Of a stretch of DNA of 64,000 bases, positions 54,255 to 60,987 are shown piece by piece (position 1 is the first letter of the stretch; each line of letters opens with the position of its first letter). Source of the stretch: an uncultured beta proteobacterium (GTDB lineage Bacteria; Pseudomonadota; Gammaproteobacteria; Burkholderiales; SG8-39). The position numbers and the translations under genes are program-made. The notes beneath the pieces are model-generated. The model did no database searches, was not told the DNA's origin, and worked only from the letters and a program-made list of their open reading frames with translations. The DNA is taken from positions 17,473-81,472 of the forward strand of contig CAIOLO010000126.1 in NCBI GenBank assembly GCA_903859155.1. The letters run 5' to 3'.

Positions 54255-54488
54255 GACGTTTTGCATTTTGTTGGCATAGTCGCGACCGGATGTTGCCGGT
54301 GGCAGAGACTTTCCGTCTTGATGGTAAATAGCGATTGCTTCTTCGACGATCTGACACAACTCGTCAAAAACTGCCTTTTCATCTGAGCCATGGCAACCAC
54401 CGTAAACAAGACCAGGCGAGCTACCAACAAAGCATTCGTCTTCCTCGGACCACTCGACAATCTTTGCGTACCTTGCACTCTCTTTCAT
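54249..54488 (-). CDS. hicB: HicB-like antitoxin (cassette 1)
   Basis: A 79-residue partial RNase H-like fold: YAKIVEWSEEDECFVGSSPGLVYGG followed by ELCQIVEEAIAIYHQDGKSLPP, the HicB pattern. There is no clear DNA-binding domain after it. It overlaps the hicA stop by four bases (ATGA). The stop TAA lies inside the GCATAAC box of attC site a, which is typical of integron cassette genes. It neutralises the HicA toxin by direct binding. Confidence 0.85.
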   Translation of the reverse strand: MKESARYAKIVEWSEEDECFVGSSPGLVYGGCHGSDEKAVFDELCQIVEEAIAIYHQDGKSLPPATSGRDYANKMQNVA

Positions 54489-54682
54489 GATTTGGACTCC
54501 TTGATGCAGCGTTCGACCGCCCGAATTTGATATTTCATTGCATCATCGCCAAGCGCTCCCGATATTGTGATTGGTTTTGAAACGCTCGGGTGAACGTAAT
54601 TTCTATGACTACCTTTGCCACCGCGATTAGTAAACCCGGCACGTTCAAGCTCGGCGATGATTTCTCTTATCTTTTTTGGCAT
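54485..54682 (-). CDS. hicA: HicA-like mRNA interferase toxin (cassette 1)
   Basis: A 65-residue double-stranded-RNA-binding-like toxin: MPKKIREIIAELERAGF, then GGKGSHRNYVHP with the catalytic histidine, then SKPITISGALGDDAMKYQIRAVERC. HicA degrades mRNA independently of ribosomes. It starts about 30 bases inside the cassette boundary set by attC site b. The toxin-first order is normal for hicAB. The reading frame is complete. Confidence 0.88.
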   Translation of the reverse strand: MPKKIREIIAELERAGFTNRGGKGSHRNYVHPSVSKPITISGALGDDAMKYQIRAVERCIKESKS

Positions 54683-54706
54683 ATGACATACGTCAATTTG
54701 GGAGTC

Positions 54707-54766
54707 GTTTAACGTTCCTGCTCATGGGCGGGCCGGAGGCCCGTCACATGCAGCAGGTTGTTATGC
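54707..54766 (-). repeat. Integron attC-like recombination site (site b, 60 bp)
   Basis: Minus strand: R'' box GCATAAC (54766-54760), which contains the second hicB stop, and R' box GTTAAAC (54713-54707), which matches the GTTRRRY consensus exactly. Inner arms AGCAGG/CCTGCT, CATG/CATG and a GC-rich apex give a bulged hairpin. It separates cassettes 1 and 2. Confidence 0.8.
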
Positions 54767-54976
54767 GGCTTCGACTTCGACCAGTTCGCTGGTAGAACTG
54801 GGAGGAGGGATCGGCTCACCATCTTGTTTCATGCCTTCAAGATGAAACTCAATTGCTTCACGAATCAGCGTTAAAACTTCGTCTTTGGTTTCGCCAACAG
54901 CGACGCAGCCTGGAAGATCCGGTACATGGGCGCCGTAGGACGAGGGTCCTTTTTCAACAATCACTAGATAATGCAT
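54761..54976 (-). CDS. hicB: HicB-like antitoxin (cassette 2)
   Basis: A 71-residue HicB: MHYLVIVEKGPSSYGAHVPDLPGCVAVGETKDEVLTLIREAIEFHLEGM is a textbook match. It follows hicA after four bases. The stop TAA overlaps the R'' box of attC site b. It shares fold but little sequence with the cassette 1 HicB, so the two modules are probably independent captures and should not cross-neutralise. Confidence 0.92.
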   Translation of the reverse strand: MHYLVIVEKGPSSYGAHVPDLPGCVAVGETKDEVLTLIREAIEFHLEGMKQDGEPIPPPSSTSELVEVEAA

Positions 54977-54980
54977 TTGA

Positions 54981-55175
54981 TCACCCCTGCTTCTTTAGAC
55001 CTGCCTGCTTTAATGCGCTGTTCAATGTTCCTGGTGGAATGTCTACGCTTGGTTTTCCAGAAACCGTGACGGTGCCTTTTTTCGTCGAATGATGATATTG
55101 CCTATGGCTTCCTTTGGTTCGAACGTGGAACCAGCCATCAGATTCCAGCATTGCAATAAGTTCCTGAACCTTCAT
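54981..55175 (-). CDS. hicA: HicA-like mRNA interferase toxin (cassette 2)
   Basis: A 64-residue HicA: MKVQELIAMLESDGWFHVRTKGSHRQYHHSTKKGTVTVSGKPSVDIPPGTLNSALKQAGL, with the active histidine in KGSHRQY. It lies about 40 bases after the cassette boundary at attC site c, with GAGGTAG in the leader. The full length is normal for the family. It is paired with the HicB at 54761. Confidence 0.93.
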   Translation of the reverse strand: MKVQELIAMLESDGWFHVRTKGSHRQYHHSTKKGTVTVSGKPSVDIPPGTLNSALKQAGLKKQG

Positions 55176-55207
55176 CTAGCGAAGTCTACCTCGCTGATCT
55201 GGGCGCC

Positions 55208-55266
55208 GCATAACGTCGCCGTTTAGCGGCGCACTTTCGCGCGTCCGCTAGAACGGCTAGTTATGC
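55208..55266 (-). repeat. Integron attC-like recombination site (site c, 59 bp)
   Basis: The clearest of the three. GCATAAC at one end and its exact complement GTTATGC at the other; next, GCCGTT pairs with AACGGC and TAGCGG with CCGCTA, leaving one extra-helical G, and a GC-rich apex. The 59-bp length equals the classical 59-base element. It separates cassettes 2 and 3. Confidence 0.85.
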
Positions 55267-55468
55267 GCGATGTCTGTTCCGTGAGTGCTAGCAGGCCAAT
55301 AAGTGCTTCGTTAACGGCAGCGGATGTTGGAAAAGCTTTGGCAACCGTTTTGTCCAACAAGACGAGATTCGTCCCCTTAGACACCCGTTCAAAGTATTTT
55401 CCCCGGACACCTTTTCCAAGGTCTTTACGGCGATATTCCTTGCGCATTTCATCTTTAGCCTTGCTCAT
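55223..55468 (-). CDS. Small putative antitoxin reading into attC site c (cassette 3)
   Basis: An 81-residue protein, MSKAKDEMRKEYRRKDLGKGVRGKYFERVSKGTNLVLLDKTVAKAFPTSAAVNEALIGLLAL. The KGVRGKY and AFPTSAAVNEAL blocks recur in small proteins found beside BrnT-type or related toxins; a role as antitoxin is likely but not proven. It overlaps the BrnT-like gene by 14 bases. Its last ~15 residues (TSRITSRSSGRAKVRR) are translated from attC site c itself, because the TAA in the R'' box is out of frame here. Confidence 0.65.
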   Translation of the reverse strand: MSKAKDEMRKEYRRKDLGKGVRGKYFERVSKGTNLVLLDKTVAKAFPTSAAVNEALIGLLALTEQTSRITSRSSGRAKVRR

Positions 55469-55730
55469 ATATTCCTCGCTCGCGGCGTGTCGTGGTTCTG
55501 GCGCTGATTATGCGAAGTGTATCGCTTCGCTCGGTGGATATGACAGCCAACGATCTTGCTTGGTTTGACATTCCGAAAGTGAGGGCACGTTCCTCGCCCC
55601 TGGAATGATCGGGATCGGGGAATGTAATCGCGAGCGGATCGCTGAAAACGGAAGCGGCCTCCTCGAAAGTTACTCCATGCTTGGCAACATTTTCGGCTGC
55701 CTTACCAGTGATACCTTGGTAGCTCCGCAA
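55455..55730 (-). CDS. brnT: BrnT-family toxin (cassette 3), non-ATG start
   Basis: About 91 residues from TTG 55730: ENVAKHGVTFEEAASVFSDPLAITFPDPDHSRGEERALTFGM, then VISTERSDTLRIISARTTTRRERGIYEQG, the BrnT signature. The usual FEWDPNKA at the N-terminus is replaced by SYQGITGKA, so the first dozen residues are odd and the start is uncertain. Upstream sequence in frame has no similarity. BrnT is a ribonuclease toxin of RelE fold. The gene overlaps the small downstream gene, as a toxin-antitoxin pair would. Confidence 0.75.
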   Translation of the reverse strand: MRSYQGITGKAAENVAKHGVTFEEAASVFSDPLAITFPDPDHSRGEERALTFGMSNQARSLAVISTERSDTLRIISARTTTRRERGIYEQG

Positions 55731-55763
55731 GAGAGTTTTACAGGGCTTTGTTTCGCACCCAAT

Positions 55764-55793
55764 TGGCTCCCCGACAGGGGGCTCGAACCACGG
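55764..55793 (-). other. Decayed tRNA-Asn-like 3' end (possible attachment-site remnant)
   Basis: On the minus strand the sequence contains GTGGTTCGAGCCCCC, which resembles a T-arm, and ends TCGGGGAGCCA, which equals the acceptor end of bacterial tRNA-Asn with CCA. The T-stem no longer pairs fully, and nothing upstream resembles the rest of a tRNA. Such fragments are left by integrative elements that recombine at tRNA 3' ends. It lies eight bases from the truncated PIN gene. Confidence 0.5.
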
Positions 55794-55800
55794 CGCCACA

Positions 55801-55998
55801 TTACGGGGCAGTAAAACGGGTTTGGCTGAATTGCTTGGCGAATGTTTCACGCGAGAGCACTTCTTCCAGTTCGGCGACCAGATCACGACTGGTGAAAAGT
55901 TCGAACTGCTGCGTTTGGAATGCGTCTAGCAGGCGCCGCGGGGTACCGCCCCATAAGAAGGCCGACACGATGACGTTCGTGTCGGCGACGATGCGCAT
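55801..55998 (-). pseudogene. Truncated PIN-domain (VapC-like) toxin
   Basis: A 65-residue frame, MRIVADTNVIVSAFLWGGTPRRLLDAFQ, then LVAELEEVLSRETFAKQF. This is the N-terminal half of the PIN-family toxin type; the normal length is ~135-150 residues. The first acidic residue, Asp6, and the ELEEVL glutamate are present, but the C-terminal acidic residues of the nuclease site are lost. The frame ends eight bases from the tRNA-like fragment, suggesting a recombination break. The partner antitoxin at 56005 is intact. Confidence 0.8.
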
Positions 55999-56004
55999 CG
56001 GAGA

Positions 56005-56247
56005 CTACTTGCCGCTACGCTCGCGGCGCTCGGCTCGTACCGCGTCGATCTCAGCCTGGATTTCTTCTTCCGTCATCGGTGGGAGTTTGAGCGCCTGGAT
56101 CTCGTCGAGTGCGGAAAAAAATTCGCCTACCGCTTGCTTGCGCAATGCTTCTCTGAAAACCGTCTCCACCGCGGGCTCGTCAAGGAGGCCCGCGGCACGG
56201 ATTTGCCGGGCGAGATCGTCGGGGAGCGTAACGGTGAGTTCAGTCAT
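56005..56247 (-). CDS. Ribbon-helix-helix-like antitoxin of the truncated PIN toxin
   Basis: An 80-residue protein: MTELTVTLPDDLARQIRAAGLL forms a beta strand and helix like the DNA-binding part of RHH antitoxins, and the acidic C-terminus (MTEEEIQAEIDAVRAERRE) is typical of the toxin-binding tail. It ends six bases before the PIN start. It appears to have outlived its toxin. The start is ATG 56247. Confidence 0.75.
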   Translation of the reverse strand: MTELTVTLPDDLARQIRAAGLLDEPAVETVFREALRKQAVGEFFSALDEIQALKLPPMTEEEIQAEIDAVRAERRERSGK

Positions 56248-56356
56248 GTAGGGGCCTCGGCAAGAGACAGATCACAGCACTCGTAGTAATTCATTGCAAT
56301 AAATATACCACTCAACGAAACGCAAAGGGTCATTGACATTTTTTTGTTGTGCCAGT

Positions 56357-56707
56357 TCATGCCGCTTGTTTCCCTATCGGCTTCACCGACAGCCGCAGTC
56401 CCGCCGCACCAAGAATTGCAGTCAGACTGCGAAGCTCGGGGTTGCCTGATTTGGACAGCATGCGATAGGTGGCTTCGCGCGTGAGCTTCGACTTGCGAGC
56501 GATTTCCGAGACGCCACCCCGTGCCTGCGCCACATGGCGGAGCGCGAGCATAAGTACGGCCTGATCTCCTTCGTCGATTGCGGCTTCGATGTAAGCTGCG
56601 GCGGCTTCCGGGTCTTTGAGTTGCTCCAGCAGGTATGCTTCATAGGGGACGCTTGGTGGCACGGCTATTCGTTCGCGCTTTGTAGTCTTTAAGGTAGCTT
56701 TTGGCAT
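56357..56707 (-). CDS. HigA-like addiction-module antidote
   Basis: A 116-residue protein of the addiction-module antidote type: PPSVPYEAYLLEQLKDPEAAAAYIEAAIDEGDQAVLMLALRHVAQARGGVSEIARKSKLTREATYRMLSKSGNPELRSLTAILGAAGLRLSV. The XRE-like helix-turn-helix lies near residues 65-100. It overlaps, in another frame, the 3' part of the disrupted HigB-like toxin gene. The antidote frame is intact. Confidence 0.88.
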   Translation of the reverse strand: MPKATLKTTKRERIAVPPSVPYEAYLLEQLKDPEAAAAYIEAAIDEGDQAVLMLALRHVAQARGGVSEIARKSKLTREATYRMLSKSGNPELRSLTAILGAAGLRLSVKPIGKQAA

Positions 56708-56993
56708 TGTCGATATCCTTCTGCTGTGTCGTCTTGTCGCCGCCGCTGAGAAGGAGAAGTATCACTGGTCCTATCTAAGCGTAATAGATCCGGTATCCCG
56801 GGCCCCAATCGATGCGCATTTCAAAGATTCCGTCTTCCAGTGCCCGGTAATCGCCAGCATTACCGATCGCAAGCCTTGCGATTCGGGTTTGAATTCGTGC
56901 GAACGCTTGCCAGTCCTTTAGCGCATACAGCCATTCTTCGAACGGCTTTCGCGCGTCGGAAGTCTGGTAGATCAAAACCGTATTGTCCGCCAT
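56640..56993 (-). pseudogene. HigB/RelE-like toxin gene interrupted by an in-frame amber codon
   Basis: The first 72 codons encode the start of a HigB-like toxin: DARKPFEEWLYALKDWQAFARI, then EMRIDWGPGYRIYYA, followed by TAG at 56777-56775. In the same frame the sequence continues IGPVILLLLSGGDKTTQQKD and then DIDNAKSYLKDYKART to a stop at 56642-56640. That is the conserved C-terminus of the family (LLLCGGDKSTQ). A CAG-to-TAG change at a glutamine codon explains it. The tail overlaps the 5' end of the antidote gene, as in intact modules. The toxin is probably inactive unless the amber codon is suppressed. Confidence 0.82.
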
Positions 56994-56994
56994 T

Positions 56995-57010
56995 GTAACC
57001 TATAAGTTAC
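56995..57010. promoter_or_regulatory. Palindrome just upstream of the HigB-like gene, candidate operator
   Basis: GTAACCTATAAGTTAC has perfect GTAAC/GTTAC arms around six bases and lies one base from the toxin ATG at 56993. Antidote proteins of this kind usually repress their own module from such a site. No second copy was seen nearby. Confidence 0.4.
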
Positions 57011-57085
57011 GAATGAGTAAAGTGCTTCTCATCAGGACTTCAATATTCCGGGGGAAACGGAAGTGTCATCGCCATCCACAACGGA

Positions 57086-58210
57086 TCAAATACTGCCGCG
57101 GATGACAAGCGCCCGATTGTCGCCATTGCGAATGCGTCGATGACCCTTTACGGTGGTCAACAGGTCCTCAAAAGCGCGGCTGTAGCTGTCTCCTTCGCCA
57201 CGCCAGGCCCAGGTGTATTCGCTGCCCACCTGCTCGCGTGTATTGCGCACTTCCGCCACGATGTCGACGCGCCAGCGGCCCTCCTGCCGCACCAGGAAGT
57301 GGGGCGAAACGAAGGGCGTGCTGGTGAAGTAAAGCAGCGCCAGATCGCCGCGCTCCACGATCTGGAAGCGCTTGCCGCTCTCACCCAGCAGGATGAACTC
57401 GGCGTAGGCGGGGCTGAAGTTCAGTGACGCCAGATAGGCGCGCGACTCGGGGGTGAACAGGTCAGCGTTCGGGCTGAGGGGCCAATGGGCCAGCCAGTCC
57501 ATGTAGTGTTGATAGGTGTCCGTGGGGGAATTCCCCGCTGGAAACGCAAGCGGATCGACGGGCGCGGCCGCTGGGGCAGGGCGGGCGCCATCACGCAGGC
57601 CCACCGATTTGCTGACTCCCGCGCCGCCGGACATGTGGGTGAGGGGCTGGACTTTGGCCAGGGTGCGCGGGTCGAAGTCGTTGCCAATCACCGCTTCGCG
57701 TATCCGGTTCTGCAACAGGCGCAGCAGCAGCCGCAGGCCGAGGGAAAGATCGCCCGAGGAAAAAAACATGCGAGTATGGTCCTCGACCAGATAGCTGACG
57801 AAGGCATCGGGAAACCAGCCTTCCAGTCCATAGCCCACCTCCACCTTGAGGCGTTTGCCCTGCACATCGTAGACCAGCAGCACGCCGCGCTCCTGGCCGG
57901 TGCGGCCACCGATCTTCAACTCGTCCATCAGGTCCACAGCCAGCATCTCGATGGATTTGTCGCCAGTGCCGGGCAGGAAGACGAAGCGCACATCCACCCC
58001 GGACTCGCGCATGATTCCGGCCATGTACTGATCGAAGCGTGGCAGATCGCCAGACGCAATGACGCCCGCGCGGTCTTCGACGTAATGTTTCACGCCATCC
58101 GAACGGGAGGCGGTTGCAGCCGGTTTCGTGTCTGAAGCGCGGAACCAGCCGGGTTTCCAGAAGAAAACGGCGAACGCGGCAATGAGCAGAATCAGCAGGA
58201 GGCGAAGCAT
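57086..58210 (-). CDS. TPM-domain membrane-anchored protein
   Basis: A 374-residue protein from ATG 58210: an N-terminal membrane segment (MLRLLLILLIAAFAVFFWKPGWF), then a TPM (YgcG-like) domain, YVEDRAGVIASGDLPRFDQYMAGI followed by VDVRFVFLPGTGDKSIEMLAVDLMDE and RGVLLVYDVQGKRLKVEVGYGLEGWFPD. The C-terminal ~150 residues (YQHYMDWLAHWPLSPNADLF onward) do not match a known domain. There is no glycine-rich tail, unlike YgcG. In-frame sequence runs upstream to 58432 but lacks support. The likely site is the periplasmic face of the inner membrane; the function is unclear. Confidence 0.8.
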   Translation of the reverse strand: MLRLLLILLIAAFAVFFWKPGWFRASDTKPAATASRSDGVKHYVEDRAGVIASGDLPRFDQYMAGIMRESGVDVRFVFLPGTGDKSIEMLAVDLMDELKIGGRTGQERGVLLVYDVQGKRLKVEVGYGLEGWFPDAFVSYLVEDHTRMFFSSGDLSLGLRLLLRLLQNRIREAVIGNDFDPRTLAKVQPLTHMSGGAGVSKSVGLRDGARPAPAAAPVDPLAFPAGNSPTDTYQHYMDWLAHWPLSPNADLFTPESRAYLASLNFSPAYAEFILLGESGKRFQIVERGDLALLYFTSTPFVSPHFLVRQEGRWRVDIVAEVRNTREQVGSEYTWAWRGEGDSYSRAFEDLLTTVKGHRRIRNGDNRALVIRGSI

Positions 58211-58534
58211 GTTCGAGTGCGATTGTCGTTGTCGATGCCGGGTGACTTTCGGAAAACGAAAACTATCACCGGTCCTTGGTGTGAAAGATAACCGCTGGCC
58301 GGTAACAGCGCCACTCCAAGATACCCCAGGCCGGTCGCCTGCGGGATGGCGCATATAATCTTGGCTGCAGCGAATACCGTGAAATCGAGGAGTCGGGGTG
58401 ATAAGCAGTCTTGTTGGCGGGTGGTATGTCATTGAGAATCAGCGGGTGCTGTGGCCTTCGAAAATGGCACTCGCCGGGATTGCAGGAATCCCGGTGCCGG
58501 CCCGCGCAACCGCGGCGGATCCGAAGGGTCTGGA
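58211..58534. other. 324-bp gap between divergent genes
   Basis: It separates the TPM gene from the unknown gene at 58535. No RNA gene, repeat or clear promoter was recognised. A frame running into 58535 from 58451 (MAFENGTRRDC) has no ribosome site and looks spurious. Confidence 0.5.
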
Positions 58535-59092
58535 ATGAAGGACTCCGCGCACGCCTACCTGATGCAGGCCCTTGGCAAGCTGCCCGACGACAGCAAGGCC
58601 GGGTTCATGCAGGATGCGCTGCGCACTCTGCATGAATTGCATGCCGCGCACGCCGTGTGGCGTCCGGCGCCGCCCAAAGGTGATCGAGACGCCCTGAACC
58701 GCATAGGAAAACAGACCGCGCGCCTGATCGACGCAATCAATTCGGCGGCGGAAACCGAAACCGCCACGATGCTGCTCCGCGATGCCTGGTTGAGTCTGGA
58801 CCGTATGAACGACGAAACGATAAGCAACCCGATGCCGGTGCTGCAACGCCTGCAACAGGCCGTCACGTTCTGCCTGCCAGAGCAAAAGCGCGCTGCCCGG
58901 CCTCTCGAAAAAACGCCGGCGTCGACACTGGCGATTCTCAGGCTTGCAGAACATTTCCGGCATCATTTTGCCAGGCAGCCGACCTTCGGCAGCAGCTCGC
59001 CTTTCATGCGCTTCGTCCGCGAAGCGTTGCCTGCCTATGGTTTGTTCGTGCCCAAGGCGGTCGATATCAGACGAATTGCCGCCACGGCGTGA
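58535..59092 (+). CDS. Unrecognised helical protein
   Basis: A 185-residue protein from ATG 58535 with no family assigned. It is predicted to be mainly helical: KDSAHAYLMQALGKLPDDSKAGFMQDALRTLHELHAAHA, then TARLIDAINSAAETETATMLLRDAWLSLDRMND, and a polar C-terminus. There is no signal peptide or membrane span. Codon use looks like that of the neighbouring core genes. It lies upstream of the tRNA-Leu-like fragment and hipBA, so it may be island-borne. Confidence 0.6.
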   Translation: MKDSAHAYLMQALGKLPDDSKAGFMQDALRTLHELHAAHAVWRPAPPKGDRDALNRIGKQTARLIDAINSAAETETATMLLRDAWLSLDRMNDETISNPMPVLQRLQQAVTFCLPEQKRAARPLEKTPASTLAILRLAEHFRHHFARQPTFGSSSPFMRFVREALPAYGLFVPKAVDIRRIAATA

Positions 59093-59176
59093 CTTGCACG
59101 GCGACAGCGACGTCGCCAAGCAGTCGGGACCGGGTTTCATCGACACCAGGAAACGCAGCCTGAAAATGCATGTGTC

Positions 59177-59200
59177 GGTGGTTCGATTCCGCCCTTGGCG
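59177..59200 (+). other. tRNA-Leu-like T-arm and partial acceptor (possible attachment-site remnant)
   Basis: GGTGG (59177-59181), TTCGATT (59182-59188) and CCGCC (59189-59193) form a complete tRNA T-arm with one G-T wobble. CTTGG follows, as in betaproteobacterial tRNA-Leu acceptor ends, before the match is lost. No other tRNA arms precede it. It probably marks an old integration at a tRNA-Leu gene. Confidence 0.45.
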
Positions 59201-59279
59201 GGTCGGAAACCGCGTTTTATTCGATGGTGCTGAACCACCGACTCGTGGCCAGTGTAGCGCCGGGCCATGCTCAAGATTG

Positions 59280-59348
59280 TATCGGCAGAAGCGATATTTG
59301 ACATTTATCGTCTTAATCGATATATTTTATTTATCGTTAATACCGATA
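59280..59348 (+). promoter_or_regulatory. hipBA promoter with three evenly spaced palindromic operators
   Basis: TATCG-N7-CGATA occurs at 59280-59296, 59306-59322 and 59332-59348, centre to centre exactly 26 bp. A sigma-70 promoter lies among them: TTGACA at 59298-59303, 17-bp spacer, TATATT at 59321-59326. Start of transcription would be near 59333, with a ~27-base leader to ATG 59360. HipB would bind all three and block RNA polymerase. E. coli hip operators are TATCC-N8-GGATA, so the site is related but distinct. Confidence 0.8.
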
Positions 59349-59359
59349 AGTGTGCATCC

Positions 59360-59608
59360 ATGAAACAGATCCTGACCCACGGCGCCCAGTTGGGACAAAT
59401 CCTCGCGACGCGCAGGCGTGCATCCAAGCAATCCCAACGCGCGCTGGCCGCCAAGCTGGCGATCAGTCAGAACCGTCTGTCCGAGATCGAGGCGAGCCCC
59501 GGCACGCTCACTGTCGAGCGTCTTCTGGAACTTGCCAATCTGCTCGGCCTGGAACTGGTCATCCAGGATCGGCCGCCTACGCAGCCATCATCCAAGACGG
59601 AGTGGTAG
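59360..59608 (+). CDS. hipB: HipB-like antitoxin and repressor
   Basis: An 82-residue XRE-type protein from ATG 59360: GAQLGQILATRRRASKQSQRALAAKLAISQNRLSEIEASPGTLTVERLLELANLLGLEL contains the helix-turn-helix near residues 25-45. It binds HipA and represses the module through the three upstream operators. The tail after residue ~70 is short and Pro/Ser-rich. It is followed by hipA after two bases. Longer in-frame sequence to 59267 would read through the promoter and is rejected. Confidence 0.9.
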   Translation: MKQILTHGAQLGQILATRRRASKQSQRALAAKLAISQNRLSEIEASPGTLTVERLLELANLLGLELVIQDRPPTQPSSKTEW

Positions 59609-59610
59609 GG

Positions 59611-60951
59611 ATGGGCAGAAAATCCCATGCGCGCGCGCTCTCGGTATGGGTGAACGGCAAGCTGGCCGGCGAGTGGCGCATTCCAGCCCGCGGCGAGATG
59701 GAGTTCCAATACGACTCGACCTGGGTCGAGTCGGAGGAAGGGCGCCCGCTGTCGCTATCCCTGCCGTTCAGTCTCGACCATGGCTTAATCAAAGGCCGGC
59801 CCGTCGAGTGCTATTTCGACAACCTGCTGCCCGACGCCGATCTCATTCGCAAACGTGTCCAGGATCGATTTCATACCGAATCGCGCGACGCATTCGACCT
59901 TCTTGCCGCGATCGGGCGCGATTGTGTCGGCGCAGTGCAGTTACTCCCTTCCGGTGAGCAACCCAAGGACGTGCATACGATCGATGCGGCGCCGCTCTCC
60001 GAGGCCGAGGTCGAGCGGGCCCTGATTCAGACCGTGGCGCCAGCGTCGGTCGCGACACAGTTCGCGGACGATGACTTGCGCATTTCAATTGCGGGTGCGC
60101 AGGAAAAAACCGCCTTCCTGGAACACGACGGCAGGTGGTGCCGGCCGCTGGGCGCCACGCCCACGACGCACATCTTCAAGCTGCCGCTCGGACTGGTGGG
60201 CGGGATGCAGGCCGACATGCGCACCTCCGTGGAGAACGAATGGCTGTGCGCGCGGATTCTGCACGCCTACGGACTGCCAGTCGCCGCTTGCGAGATCGGC
60301 CGATTCGGTTCGCAGAAGGTGCTGATGGTGGAGAGATTCGACCGGCAACTCCATTCGAGCCGGAAGTACTGGCTGCGCCTCGTTCAGGAGGATTTTTGCC
60401 AGGCCACCGCCACACCTTCCTCGATGAAGTATGAAAGCGATCGCGGACCGGGCTTGCTCGACATTGCGCGGATTCTTCGAGGATCGGTCAATCGCGATGC
60501 CGATCTGGCGTGCCTGCTCAAAGCCCAGCTTTTGTTCTGGATGCTCGCCGCCACTGACGGCCACGCCAAGAACTTCAGTATCCGCATTCTCAGCCAGGGC
60601 CGTTTTCAACTGACGCCGCTCTACGATGTCCTCTCGATCTGGCCCATCATGGGCGAGGGCCCCAACAAGATTTCATGGCACAACGCCAGGCTCGCGATGT
60701 CGGTGCGCGGCAAGAACAAGCACTACCTGCTGAAAAACATCCAGCGCAGGCACTTCAACGCCTTGGCTGCCCAATGCGGCCTGGGTGAAACCGCCGAGCC
60801 TCTGATCCAGGATATTCTGGCCGCGACGCCGGCTGTCATCGCGTCGGTCCAGAAGGACATGCCGAAGGGATTTCCGCAGCACCTGCTCGATGCGATCCTG
60901 CAGGGTCTGATGAAGTCCGCGGAGCAGCTTGAGGCTATGCCCGCTGCGTGA
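59611..60951 (+). CDS. hipA: HipA-family serine/threonine kinase toxin
   Basis: A 446-residue protein, close to E. coli HipA (440). N-terminal domain: LSVWVNGKLAGEWRIPARGEMEFQYDSTWV. The regulatory autophosphorylation serine is Ser159 in RISIAGAQEKTAFL. Kinase residues: Asp316 in ATDGHAKNFS, Asn321 and Asp339 in LTPLYDVLS. E. coli HipA phosphorylates glutamyl-tRNA synthetase and causes multidrug tolerance; the same target is likely but not proven. ATG 59611 is three bases after the hipB stop. The module appears complete. Confidence 0.93.
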   Translation: MGRKSHARALSVWVNGKLAGEWRIPARGEMEFQYDSTWVESEEGRPLSLSLPFSLDHGLIKGRPVECYFDNLLPDADLIRKRVQDRFHTESRDAFDLLAAIGRDCVGAVQLLPSGEQPKDVHTIDAAPLSEAEVERALIQTVAPASVATQFADDDLRISIAGAQEKTAFLEHDGRWCRPLGATPTTHIFKLPLGLVGGMQADMRTSVENEWLCARILHAYGLPVAACEIGRFGSQKVLMVERFDRQLHSSRKYWLRLVQEDFCQATATPSSMKYESDRGPGLLDIARILRGSVNRDADLACLLKAQLLFWMLAATDGHAKNFSIRILSQGRFQLTPLYDVLSIWPIMGEGPNKISWHNARLAMSVRGKNKHYLLKNIQRRHFNALAAQCGLGETAEPLIQDILAATPAVIASVQKDMPKGFPQHLLDAILQGLMKSAEQLEAMPAA

Positions 60952-60987
60952 CTATTGATGGGTTATGCGTGTGTCGGTCAGCCGCCC

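Noticed and set aside
54193..57010. CRISPR array
   Set aside because: The repeats are three 59-62 bp hairpins about 500 bp apart with genes between them, which fits attC sites, not short regular repeats with spacers.
59267..59359. Extended N-terminus for HipB
   Set aside because: It would translate the promoter and operators; homology starts at ATG 59360.
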